NCBI GenBank assembly: GCA_964533185.1
Contig: CAZHLD010000040.1
Location: forward strand, 1-25,549
Origin: CAZHLD01 sp964533185
GTDB lineage: Bacteria; Acidobacteriota; Terriglobia; Acidiferrales; UBA7541
Direction: 5' to 3'
Length of the DNA stretch: 25,549 bases
Part shown: piece by piece, positions 1 to 6,847 of the stretch
Numbering within the stretch: position 1 is the first letter of the stretch
Layout: each line of letters opens with the position of its first letter
Position numbers and translations under genes: made by a program
The notes under the pieces: generated by a model
Told to the model about the DNA's origin: nothing
The model's input: the letters and a program-made list of their open reading frames with translations, nothing else
The model's database searches: none

Positions 1-2
1 AG

Positions 3-79
3 TGGCGCGCCCGGAGAGATTCGAACTCCCGACCTTCTGGTTCGTAGCCAGACGCTCTATCCAGCTGAGCTACGGGCGC
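3..79 (-). tRNA. tRNA-Arg (anticodon ACG)
   Basis: Read on the minus strand this folds as a complete cloverleaf. The seven-base acceptor stem GCGCCCG/CGGGCGC is followed by discriminator G and an encoded CCA (plus positions 3-5). The anticodon stem TCTGG/CCAGA holds the loop CTACGAA, whose central ACG is the anticodon (plus 43-45). The T-arm carries TTCGAAT. ACG is the Arg anticodon normally deaminated to ICG by TadA, and a tadA gene lies at 21.1 kb in this window. No insertion-element boundary is visible beside it. Confidence 0.97.
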
Positions 80-91
80 GCAGCGAAGAAC

Positions 92-120
92 ATTTTAGCA
101 CAGGCGAATTGTGGGGCCAA
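92..120 (-). promoter_or_regulatory. sigma70-like promoter of tRNA-Arg
   Basis: On the minus strand TTGGCC (plus 115-120) lies exactly 17 nt from TAAAAT (plus 92-97). This predicts a start about 6 nt before the mature tRNA 5' end at 79, which fits a short tRNA leader. Read by eye only. Confidence 0.55.
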
Positions 121-156
121 AGAGTTAGGATGCGTGGGTGGAGGCGTAGTGAGACG

Positions 157-1272
157 ATGGGGCGATGGATGAGGGCGGCGTTGTTGGGTGTGCTGGTGGC
201 CGGAATTGGCGGCGGGGCGATGGCGCAGGCGCAGAAGGAACCGGGGCGGCTGCAAGGAAACCCGCAACTGCCGGAGGGAGTGGAGGCGATTTCGCTGTTG
301 GGGAGGCCGCTGCGGTCGGCGCCGCTGGCAGAGGCGCAGCGCGCAGAGTTGGAGTCGCGGCTGGCGGAGGCGCGCGCGGCGGTGGAGGCGCGGCCGAATG
401 ATCCGGAGGCGGTGGTTTGGCTGGGTCGGCGGACAGCGTACCTGGGACGGTTCCGCGAGGCGATTGCGGTCTATACCACGGGCATCGGGAAATATCCGAA
501 GTACGCGCCGCTCTACCGGCATCGCGGGCATCGGTACATCACCGTGCGCGAGTTGGACAACGCGATTGCGGACTTCGAACGTGCGGCGGCGCTGACGGCA
601 GGCGCACCGGACGAAATCGAGCCGGACGGGATCCCCAACGCGCGGAACACGCCGACGAGCACGTTGCAGTCGAATATTTACTACCACCTGGGGCTGGCGC
701 GGTACCTGAAGAGGGATTTTGCGGGGGCGCTGGCGGCGTACCGCGAGTGCATGAAGAGGTCGAAGAACGCGGACATGCAGGTGGCGACGAGTCATTGGCT
801 GTACATGACGCTGCGTCGTATGGGGCGCGAGGCGGAAGCGCGGCAGGCGCTCGAGCCAATCACGCCACAGATGGACATCATCGAGAATGGGTCGTACCAC
901 CGGCTGCTGCTGATGTACAAGGGCGTGCTGACGCCGGAAGAGCTGCTCGCGCAAGCCAGCGGAGGAACGGAGATCGCGACAATTGGGTACGGCGTGGCGA
1001 ACTGGCACTTCTACAATGGTCGGAGGGAGGAGGGGCTGGAGTTGATGCGCAAGGTGGTGAGCGGGGAGACGTGGGCCGCATTCGCGTTTATCGCGGCAGA
1101 GGCGGATTTGGCGAGGGAAGAGCCGAGAAAACCGGTTCCTGCTATCGGGCCACATACTAAGGCGGCGCCGGCGCGCTGCAAGCAGAAAAGATATTCCCCT
1201 GAAGGGCAGCGCTACATGGAAGAAGACTGTGAGATTAGAGATCGGGGGGAGGCTGGGAGGCGGGGGCTTTGA
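157..1272 (+). CDS. Exported tetratricopeptide-repeat protein
   Basis: A 371-aa protein from the ATG at 157. The frame is open upstream to 109, but from 157 the protein begins with a clean signal peptide (basic MGRWMR, hydrophobic core to about residue 21, AMA-QA cleavage region). Residues 80-145 look like paired TPR helices (PNDPEAVVWLGRR, FREAIAVYTTGI, then ELDNAIADFERAAAL), and residues 172-200 give another (YYHLGLARYLKRD, GALAAYREC). TPRs are protein-interaction scaffolds and no enzymatic motif is present, so the protein is probably a periplasmic or outer-membrane-facing helper of unknown partner. Its last 38 bp overlap, tail to tail, the end of the FecR-domain gene on the other strand. 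Confidence is high for a real exported TPR protein; its specific role is unknown. Confidence 0.85.
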   Translation: MGRWMRAALLGVLVAGIGGGAMAQAQKEPGRLQGNPQLPEGVEAISLLGRPLRSAPLAEAQRAELESRLAEARAAVEARPNDPEAVVWLGRRTAYLGRFREAIAVYTTGIGKYPKYAPLYRHRGHRYITVRELDNAIADFERAAALTAGAPDEIEPDGIPNARNTPTSTLQSNIYYHLGLARYLKRDFAGALAAYRECMKRSKNADMQVATSHWLYMTLRRMGREAEARQALEPITPQMDIIENGSYHRLLLMYKGVLTPEELLAQASGGTEIATIGYGVANWHFYNGRREEGLELMRKVVSGETWAAFAFIAAEADLAREEPRKPVPAIGPHTKAAPARCKQKRYSPEGQRYMEEDCEIRDRGEAGRRGL

Positions 1273-2830
1273 CGTTTTGCGGGGGAGCGATGAGGCCCTG
1301 CGGGGGCGCAGTGAAGTTGAGCTGGACGTTGAGGAGGAAGGAGCCGGCCTGGAGGCCGCGGGCGGTACATTGAACCTGCACGGCACCGCCGGGAGGGATG
1401 CTCGAAGGGGTGATGGGTATGGTAGCAGTCTGGCCGGAGGCGCTTTGTCGGGAGGTTTTTGCGCCGGGAGCGGAGCAGCGGAGGTTGCCGAGGGTCTGCG
1501 GCGTCTGATTGGTGAGCGTGAGGGTGCCGACCGGAGTGCGCGGGCCGCCAGGAGCCGACAAGCCGCCGAGCCCGGGAACGGTGACGCCGAAGTTGACAGT
1601 CTGACCGCGAGTGACCACGGGAGGCTGCGGTACCTGCGTGACGATGGTCGGAGTGTTGATGCGACCGGCGGCGACGGGTCGGCCTCCGACGCTCACCAGC
1701 AGCGGAACGGCGGCGACCGGCTGTGGGGCAAGTATCGGAGCCATTGCCGCGGCGCCGCAGTGTCCCCACCAGAGATTGCGGGCGGGTTGATCACCCAGAG
1801 AGATGTTGGGCATGGCTCCCTGTGCGGGGCCGAGAACGTAGAACGCTGAGCTCTGAACTACTGCTGCGGGTGCGCGCCAGGCGTCGCCGGAGGTGTAGTC
1901 GAGCGGCGGCCAGATTTTCACGGGCACGGGCTGAGTTTTTCCCCACGGAAGAAAACTGGCGGCAGTCGGCGGACGGGCCGGGGCGGGCGCGAGCGAGAGC
2001 TGTCCGGCTTCAATGGGAAAGGTCTGATCGCCGAGCTGCAGGCGGCCAGCGAGCCATTCGCTATCCACTTCGGATTCCACTTCCCTGCCCTGCGCGAGTG
2101 ATTTCTGCCAAGCGCGAACATTCATTGTGACGGCATCGGTGCAGGCGGGCGGAGGCCAACTGAGCTCGACGCGGGTGAGGTCGAGTGAAGGGTCGGCGAA
2201 GAGGTCGGAGTCTTCGGCGTCGCGGAGCTGCTCGTTTGAGGCGTTTGCGGCGGGCGTGGGAGGCTGGCCCTGAGCGACGCGGGTGAACTGGCCGGCGCGA
2301 AGACGGACTTCGCCGGGGACGCCGGGGTCCACGTTGCGGACGAGGAGCTCGCCGTAGAGACAGAGGACTTCGGTATAGGCGGCGAGCGCGGCGATCCAGA
2401 AGCGCGTGCCGACGACGCCGACGGAGGCGGTGCGCGTGCGCACGCGAGTCTGAGCGCCGGGCTGCACGCGGCGAACGATGTTGGCGCGGAGGCGGCCATA
2501 GAGAAGCTCGAGGTCGGTCTGACTGGTGCCCGGGTCGTGGCGGAGGACGCGAAGCTCGGAGTCAGAGCCGACGTTGAGTAGCGAGCCGTCGAGCAGGCCG
2601 ACGCGAATGCGTCCGGCGCGGCCGGTGCGCAGCAGGTCGAGCCAGTCAATGGGCTCTGAGCGCTGTGCGGGGAATGGAGGCGCCGAGCCGCGAACGACGT
2701 CGGCGGGAGCGAGGGCGAGACGAACTTCGCCGGCGCGGTTGTCGGATTGGGCGGGGTCCTGAGCGAGGGAGACGGCGGCCACAAGAAGCGCAAGACCGGC
2801 GGCGAGCAGAAAGCGGAGGGAGCAGCGCAC
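1235..2830 (-). CDS. FecR-domain envelope protein with proline-rich C-terminal region
   Basis: A 531-aa protein starting at GTG 2830. Residues 1-24 are a signal peptide. Residues about 60-165 form a FecR-type domain: a cargo segment with GSLLNVGSDSELRV, the repeated beta pattern LELLYGRLRANI, and the closing signature ASVGVVGTRFWI, close to the family's VGVRGT.F. In the classical iron system FecR passes a transport signal to an anti-sigma factor, but exported FecR-only proteins of acidobacteria, as here, have no sigma factor beside them and their role is unclear. The rest is low-complexity and Pro-rich, with a probable Ig-like beta region near the C-terminus (LTLTNQTPQTLGNLRC... and VQVQCTARGLQAGSFLLNVQL). 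The -10 box sits only 7 nt from the start codon, so the mRNA appears leaderless. The 3' end overlaps the TPR gene by 38 bp. Confidence 0.82.
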   Translation of the reverse strand: MRCSLRFLLAAGLALLVAAVSLAQDPAQSDNRAGEVRLALAPADVVRGSAPPFPAQRSEPIDWLDLLRTGRAGRIRVGLLDGSLLNVGSDSELRVLRHDPGTSQTDLELLYGRLRANIVRRVQPGAQTRVRTRTASVGVVGTRFWIAALAAYTEVLCLYGELLVRNVDPGVPGEVRLRAGQFTRVAQGQPPTPAANASNEQLRDAEDSDLFADPSLDLTRVELSWPPPACTDAVTMNVRAWQKSLAQGREVESEVDSEWLAGRLQLGDQTFPIEAGQLSLAPAPARPPTAASFLPWGKTQPVPVKIWPPLDYTSGDAWRAPAAVVQSSAFYVLGPAQGAMPNISLGDQPARNLWWGHCGAAAMAPILAPQPVAAVPLLVSVGGRPVAAGRINTPTIVTQVPQPPVVTRGQTVNFGVTVPGLGGLSAPGGPRTPVGTLTLTNQTPQTLGNLRCSAPGAKTSRQSASGQTATIPITPSSIPPGGAVQVQCTARGLQAGSFLLNVQLNFTAPPQGLIAPPQNVKAPASQPPPDL

Positions 2831-2836
2831 GGACGG

Positions 2837-2865
2837 ATTATAGAACGGGCGGGAGTTGTTGTCAG
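2837..2865 (-). promoter_or_regulatory. Strong promoter of the FecR-domain gene, placing +1 at the start codon
   Basis: On the minus strand CTGACA (plus 2860-2865), a 17-nt spacer and a perfect TATAAT (plus 2837-2842). The expected transcription start falls at or within 1 nt of the GTG at 2830. No ribosome-binding site can fit, so translation would be leaderless. Confidence 0.7.
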
Positions 2866-2873
2866 AGAATAGA

Positions 2874-2920
2874 GGGCCGACTGAAGTCGGTCCCTACACA
2901 AACCCTACACAAAACCCCTA
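2874..2920. repeat. REP-like hairpin with tandem CCCTACACAAA tail
   Basis: GGGCCGAC, loop TGAA, GTCGGTCC forms an 8-bp stem including one G-U (2874-2893). It is followed by CCCTACACAAA twice in tandem and a third partial copy, ACCCCTAC. The last copy supplies the TAG stop codon of the symporter gene (2918-2920, minus strand). The same hairpin-plus-CTACAC design recurs near 6215, 11929, 22430 and 22464. Confidence 0.7.
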
Positions 2921-4696
2921 CTGGCGAGAAGGGAGGCGGCGGAGGAGAAGGAGAGCGGTGAGAGCGAAGAGGGCGAGAAAGGCAGCGGCTGCGGAGTAGT
3001 GACCGAAGCAGAGTTTGCCGATGCCGAAGAGAGCGGAATAGACCATCGCGCAGCCGAGGAGCCAGGAGAGGAGATTGGGGGCGAGGTCGCGCGTGGGCGG
3101 GACGTCGGGGGCGGCCAGGGCGACGGGTCCCCAGCCGGTGACGTCGGGGCGAACGCGGCGGTAGAAGTTGACGAGCACGCCGGAGGGCTCGGGCGGGGTG
3201 ACGAGAGTGGCGGCCACCCAGACGAGCGTGGTAACGCCGGTGGTGACGAGTGCGATCTTGGCGAAGACGAGAAACTCCGGGCCGCTGAAGGGTTGCGTCC
3301 AGCGCAAAGCCACGGAGACGAGCAGGGCCGTGGTCATGGCGGAGATTTCGCTCCAGGCGTTGATCCGCCACCAGTACCAGCGCAGCAGATAGACGCCGCC
3401 GGTGCCGGCTCCCACCTCGAGTACAAACTTCCAGCCTTCGCGAATAGAAACGAGTTTCCACGAAACGATGCCGGTGGCGACGACGAGCAGGAGCGTAACG
3501 ATGCGGCCAACGTTGACGTAGTGCGATTCGGGCGCGTCGGTGCGAATGAAGCGGCGGTAGAAGTCAAAGACCAGATAGGAACTGCCCCAGTTGAGATGGG
3601 TGGCGACGGTGGACATGAAGGCGGCGAGGAAGCCGGCGATGAGCAGGCCGCGCAAGGCGGGCGGAAGGTGCTGGGTGGCGACGAGCATGTAAGAGGATTC
3701 GGACCGGTCAAGACCGGGATAGAGAACGACGGCGGCGAGGCCGACGAGAATCCACGGCCAGGGGCGGATGGCGTAGTGGGCGAGGTTGAACCAGAGGACG
3801 GAGAGGAGGCCGTCGCGCTCGCTGCGAGTTGCGAAGATGCGCTGGGCGACGTAGCCGCCGCCGCCGGGCTCGGCTCCTGGGTACCACGCGGCCCACCACT
3901 GCACGGTGAGGAAGACGATGAAGGTGAGCAGAGGCAGTGTCCAGCGGGCTTCGCCGGTAAGGCCGAGAGAGAAGTCGGGAAGAAAGGCGGTGACGTCGGA
4001 GGCGGAGGAGCCGGCCACGATACGAGAAGCCTCGAGCTTGTCGAGCAGCGCAGGCATGCCGCCGACAGCGTTCACGGCGAAGAAGGCCACCAGGACGATG
4101 ATGGTCATCATCAGGACGAACTGAAAGAGGTCGGTCCAGAGGACGCCCCAGAGGCCGCCGAGGGAAGCGTAAAGGCCGGTGAGCGGGATGAGAACAAAGA
4201 TGCAGACGGCCAGGGCGATGGATTCGTCCACGCCGATTGAAACGGCGACGATTTGCGTCATGGCCTTGGTGACCCAGCCGAGGATGAGGCAGTTCATCAG
4301 CAGGCCGAGGTAAAGGGCGCGGAAGCCGCGGAGCAGCGCGGCGGGGCGGCCGGCGTAACGAAGCTCGGCGAATTGGACGTCGGTGAGCAGTCCGCTGCGG
4401 TGCCAGAGGCGGGCGAAGAGAAAAACGGTAAGCATGCCGGAGGGCAGGGCGCTCCACCAGAGCCAGTTGCCGGCAATGCCCTGCGTGTAGACGAGGCCGG
4501 CGACGACGAGCGGCGTGTCGGCGGCAAACGTGGTGGCGACCATCGAAGTGCCGGCGAGCCACCAGGAGACGCGGCGGCCGGAGACGAAGTATTCCTCGGT
4601 GCTGGTGGCAGAGCGGCGGCGGAAGTAGAGGCCGAGGAGGAGGGAGATCAGGAGGTAGACGAGAATGGCGGCCCAGTCGAGAAGGGTGAGGCGCAT
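2918..4696 (-). CDS. Sodium:solute symporter (SSS family)
   Basis: A 592-aa polytopic membrane protein from ATG 4696. The frame stays open upstream, but that stretch is intergenic repeat sequence and lacks membrane character. It begins with helix 1 (LDWAAILVYLLISLLLGLYF), then the SSS-typical TSTEEYFVSGRRVSWW and GTSMVATTFAADTPLVVAGL, where backbone and side chains of helix 1 normally bind sodium. About 13 hydrophobic segments follow, ending at LFALTALLLL. The family couples inward Na+ flow to uptake of sugars, amino acids or organic acids; the substrate cannot be read here. It is divergent from a 2-hydroxyacid dehydrogenase, so an organic acid such as lactate is conceivable but unproven. The stop codon lies inside a repeat tail, so the extreme C-terminus may have been reshaped by that insertion. 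Confidence 0.9.
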   Translation of the reverse strand: MRLTLLDWAAILVYLLISLLLGLYFRRRSATSTEEYFVSGRRVSWWLAGTSMVATTFAADTPLVVAGLVYTQGIAGNWLWWSALPSGMLTVFLFARLWHRSGLLTDVQFAELRYAGRPAALLRGFRALYLGLLMNCLILGWVTKAMTQIVAVSIGVDESIALAVCIFVLIPLTGLYASLGGLWGVLWTDLFQFVLMMTIIVLVAFFAVNAVGGMPALLDKLEASRIVAGSSASDVTAFLPDFSLGLTGEARWTLPLLTFIVFLTVQWWAAWYPGAEPGGGGYVAQRIFATRSERDGLLSVLWFNLAHYAIRPWPWILVGLAAVVLYPGLDRSESSYMLVATQHLPPALRGLLIAGFLAAFMSTVATHLNWGSSYLVFDFYRRFIRTDAPESHYVNVGRIVTLLLVVATGIVSWKLVSIREGWKFVLEVGAGTGGVYLLRWYWWRINAWSEISAMTTALLVSVALRWTQPFSGPEFLVFAKIALVTTGVTTLVWVAATLVTPPEPSGVLVNFYRRVRPDVTGWGPVALAAPDVPPTRDLAPNLLSWLLGCAMVYSALFGIGKLCFGHYSAAAAFLALFALTALLLLRRLPSRQ

Positions 4697-4707
4697 CGGC
4701 GGGGGAG

Positions 4708-4735
4708 AGTGTAGCCTCAAGTGGAAGAAGTCGAA
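4708..4735 (-). promoter_or_regulatory. Possible symporter promoter, short leader
   Basis: On the minus strand TACACT (plus 4708-4713) lies 16 nt from TTCGAC (plus 4730-4735), which is itself part of a heptamer unit. This predicts a start about 5 nt before ATG 4696. The -35 match is weak. Confidence 0.35.
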
Positions 4736-4771
4736 ACTTGAAAGTTGAACGTCGAAGGTTGACATGGCGAC
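4730..4771 (-). repeat. Degenerate heptamer array A (six units, minus orientation)
   Basis: Six consecutive 7-nt units: on the plus strand GTCGAAA, CTTGAAA, GTTGAAC, GTCGAAG, GTTGACA and a degenerate TGGCGAC. On the minus strand these read as the NNTCNNN pattern seen in the other arrays. The array fills the divergent symporter/dehydrogenase promoter region, and its fifth unit contains the TTGACA used as a likely -35 box. Confidence 0.7.
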
Positions 4772-4786
4772 AAGGGAAGATAGAAT
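4759..4786 (+). promoter_or_regulatory. Promoter of the 2-hydroxyacid dehydrogenase, near-leaderless
   Basis: A perfect TTGACA (4759-4764), 16 nt, then TAGAAT (4781-4786). The predicted start is about 4793, two bases before ATG 4795. The -35 lies inside a heptamer repeat unit. Confidence 0.6.
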
Positions 4787-4794
4787 CGGCGGGC

Positions 4795-6024
4795 ATGAGA
4801 CGAAGAGAGATTCTCCAAAGCATGGCGGCCGCGCTGGCGGGGATGAGTTTGCCCGGTTTGGCGCAGTCGGTGGAACAGGGAGCATCCGCGGGCGCGGCGG
4901 GTCAGGGTGCAGCGACGGGCAAGGCCAGTGGCGCGGCGAAGAATGCGGCGGCGGGGGCCAAGCCCGTTAACTTGCTGGAGTTTGAGCCACTGGCCAAGCG
5001 GCGAATCTCGCGGATGGCCTATGACTACATTGCCGAGGGTGCGGCCGACGAGATCACGCTGCGGCGCAATCGCGAATGCTTCGATCAGATTCGGCTGAAG
5101 CCGCGCGTACTGGTGGACGTGAGCCGGCTGGACACAGGCGTGGAGCTGCTGGGGCAGCAGCAGGCCTTCCCCATCCTGCTGGCGCCGACGGCGTACCACA
5201 AGCTGGTGAACCCGGAGGGCGAACGGGCCACGGCGCGCGGGGCGGGGGCGGCGGGCGCTACAATGGTGGTGAGCTCGTTTGCGACGGTGGCGATCGAGGA
5301 CGTGGGCAAGGCGGCCGCGGGGTCGCTGTGGTTTCAGCTCTACGTGCAGAACGACCGCGGGTTCACGCGCGAGCTGGTGCAGCGTGCCGAAGCGGCTGGC
5401 TGCCGCGCGCTATGCGTAACCGTGGATACACCGGTGGCAGGCACACGCGACCGCGAGGTACGGGACAACTTCAACCTGCCGCCGGGGATGGAGATTGAAA
5501 ACTTGAAAGCGCTGGAGGCAAAGGCCGGGCGGTCGTCGCACGTGAGCGAACGGGGGATATACAGCTTGGCGCTCGACCCGACGCTGACGTGGCAAGAGAT
5601 TGACTGGATCCGCGGGTTCGCGCAGGTGCCGGTGCTGCTCAAAGGCATACTGACGGCGGAGGACGCGCGCCTGGCGGTGGAGCACGGCGTGGCGGGCGTG
5701 ATCGTCTCAAACCACGGCGGGCGAAACCTGGACACCACCCCAGCAACGATTGAGGCGCTGCCGCGCGTCGCCGATGCGGTCGCCGGAAGGACCGCGGTGC
5801 TGATGGACGGCGGGGTGCGGCGCGGGACCGACGTGGTGAAGGCGCTGGCCCTGGGCGCCCAGGCGGTGTTGATCGGTCGGCCGTACCTGTGGGGGCTGGC
5901 GGTGGGCGGGGCGGGAGGGGTCGAACGAGTGGTGACGATGTTGCGAACCGAGTTTGAGGTGGCCATGGCGCTGTGCGGGACGGCGAGTCTCAAGCACATT
6001 ACGAGAGAGGTGATTTGGGAATAG
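4795..6024 (+). CDS. Tat-exported FMN-dependent alpha-hydroxyacid dehydrogenase (lactate/glycolate-type)
   Basis: A 409-aa protein of the flavocytochrome b2/glycolate oxidase family, which oxidises L-2-hydroxyacids to 2-oxoacids with FMN. Residues 70-80 (RISRMAYDYIAEGAADE) are the usual family start. FMN/substrate elements follow: PILLAPTAYHKL (126-137), WFQLYV (179-184), CVTVDTP (207-213), LLKG with the flavin Lys283, the catalytic SNHGGRNLD (His307, Arg310) and DGGVRRGTDV (338-347). It ends with the typical LIGRPYLWGLAVGG. Unlike most members it starts with MRRREILQSMAAALAG, a twin-arginine-like signal, followed by an Ala/Gly-rich linker (26-56); Tat export would suit a protein folded around FMN. 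ATG 4795 is chosen because the signal peptide begins there and the promoter lies just upstream. L-lactate dehydrogenase is likely, but glycolate or other hydroxyacids are possible. Confidence 0.9.
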   Translation: MRRREILQSMAAALAGMSLPGLAQSVEQGASAGAAGQGAATGKASGAAKNAAAGAKPVNLLEFEPLAKRRISRMAYDYIAEGAADEITLRRNRECFDQIRLKPRVLVDVSRLDTGVELLGQQQAFPILLAPTAYHKLVNPEGERATARGAGAAGATMVVSSFATVAIEDVGKAAAGSLWFQLYVQNDRGFTRELVQRAEAAGCRALCVTVDTPVAGTRDREVRDNFNLPPGMEIENLKALEAKAGRSSHVSERGIYSLALDPTLTWQEIDWIRGFAQVPVLLKGILTAEDARLAVEHGVAGVIVSNHGGRNLDTTPATIEALPRVADAVAGRTAVLMDGGVRRGTDVVKALALGAQAVLIGRPYLWGLAVGGAGGVERVVTMLRTEFEVAMALCGTASLKHITREVIWE

Positions 6025-6025
6025 C

Positions 6026-6074
6026 GGTCAGCGATCAGCTTGCAGCGCTAAGCAATCAACCTTCAGCAGGCAAG
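6026..6074 (+). repeat. Degenerate heptamer array B (seven units)
   Basis: It begins 1 nt after the stop codon at 6024. Units in strict 7-nt phase: GGTCAGC, GATCAGC, TTGCAGC, GCTAAGC, AATCAAC, CTTCAGC, AGGCAAG. The shared core is NNTCAGC. Confidence 0.75.
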
Positions 6075-6107
6075 AAATACGGGAGCGCAGGTAACGGGAG
6101 CGGAAAG

Positions 6108-6147
6108 AGAAAAGGCCCCGGGCTGTCAGGGGGAGAAAGCCCGGGGC
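6108..6147 (-). terminator. Rho-independent terminator of the small minus-strand gene pair
   Basis: GGCCCCGGGCT and AGCCCGGGGCC form a perfect 11-bp stem around a 13-nt loop (plus 6115-6149). On the minus strand it is followed by TTTTCTCTTT. It lies downstream of the minus-strand genes that end at 6249. On the plus strand no T-run follows, so it probably serves the minus strand. Confidence 0.65.
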
Positions 6148-6213
6148 CCGGGGGTTGAGACAGAGGCAGGGCCGGAGAAAACTCGTCAGAAATTTTTCTG
6201 CCCCCCGCAATGT

Positions 6214-6237
6214 GGCGGCGTGAACCCGCCGCTACAC
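6214..6237. repeat. REP-like hairpin with CTACAC tail
   Basis: GCGGCG (6215-6220), loop TGAACC, CGCCGC (6227-6232), followed by TACAC. Same design as the elements near 2874 and 22464. It lies just 3' of the HTH gene. Confidence 0.6.
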
Positions 6238-6248
6238 ATCAGCAAAGG

Positions 6249-6446
6249 TCAGTCGAACGAAGGAGCGGCCAGCAGGCAGAGCCGGCGCAGTTCCTCGTAG
6301 GTGAAGACCATGGCCTGCGCGGGCCCGTTGTGCTCGACCTTGCCGAGGCCAGAAAGCCGGGAAAGGCGACGAAGCTCATCCGGCGAAACACCCAGCAGAA
6401 TTGCGGCGCGACGTTCGTCGACGCGAGCCTGGTACTCGGCCTTCAA
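6249..6446 (-). CDS. Small MerR/excisionase-like HTH protein
   Basis: A 65-aa protein. The frame is open to a TTG at 6452, but AGGGGAG (plus 6453-6459) directly abuts that codon, whereas a second TTG at 6446 has a normal 6-nt spacing, so 6446 is preferred. RAAILLGVSPDELRRLSRLS resembles helix-turn-helix of MerR/excisionase type, and MVFTYEELRRLCLLA matches the wing followed by the helix that usually reads YT..dl.rL. There is no effector domain. The ribosome-binding site overlaps the stop codon of the upstream small gene, so the two are translationally coupled. A small DNA-binding or adaptor protein is likely; the target is unknown. Confidence 0.65.
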   Translation of the reverse strand: MKAEYQARVDERRAAILLGVSPDELRRLSRLSGLGKVEHNGPAQAMVFTYEELRRLCLLAAPSFD

Positions 6447-6457
6447 AGGCAACTCCC

Positions 6458-6664
6458 CTAGGTGATAATGCTGACCCAGTTTTCTTCTTCCACGGCGAGG
6501 ATCATCGCTTTATAGACATCGATGTCCCAGCCCTCGCCGATGCGCAGGCGAACCGCGTCGTCGGATTCGCCAAGCACGGTGCCACGCAGCGGGACGCGCA
6601 TTTCACCCGCAGCAACCTGCAAGATCACCGGATGCCCTACCCACACTTCGTAAGCACTGGCCAT
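6458..6664 (-). CDS. Small beta-rich protein, possibly Sm/Hfq-like
   Basis: A 68-aa protein from ATG 6664, chosen over an upstream GTG (6697) because AGGGGGA lies 8 nt before the ATG. The sequence alternates short beta strands (HPVILQVA, RVPLRGTVLG, AVRLRIG) and ends DIDVYKAMILAVEEEN. The strand order and the closing VYKAMI..V resemble the Sm1/Sm2 pattern of Hfq (whose Sm2 carries YKHAI), but similarity is weak and the fold is only inferred. An SH3-like barrel is the main alternative. It is co-transcribed with, and coupled to, the HTH gene 11 nt downstream. No recognised named family. Confidence 0.6.
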   Translation of the reverse strand: MASAYEVWVGHPVILQVAAGEMRVPLRGTVLGESDDAVRLRIGEGWDIDVYKAMILAVEEENWVSIIT

Positions 6665-6847
6665 GGCAATGTCCCCCTGCGCTTGGAATTGCCCCACGGA
6701 TTGGGAGTGTGGGGAAGGGAGGCGGGGCTCGAAATGGTACAGACGGGTTAGTTTTCTAGCCTGAAGGTACTGTTACCCGATGGGGCACAAATATTTTCTG
6801 CGCGAGGGTGAGTACCAACGTACCGGACGGTTGGTTCGGGAGGTTGA

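Noticed and set aside
70..1386. A 438-codon minus-strand frame across the TPR gene.
   Set aside because: Arg/Pro/His-rich translation without motifs, antisense to a signal-peptide TPR protein, and it would run into the tRNA-Arg gene.
2999..4240. A 413-codon plus-strand open frame opposite the symporter.
   Set aside because: It is antisense to a convincing membrane protein, has Gly/Glu/Asp-rich low-complexity translation and no domain; high GC gives long shadow frames.
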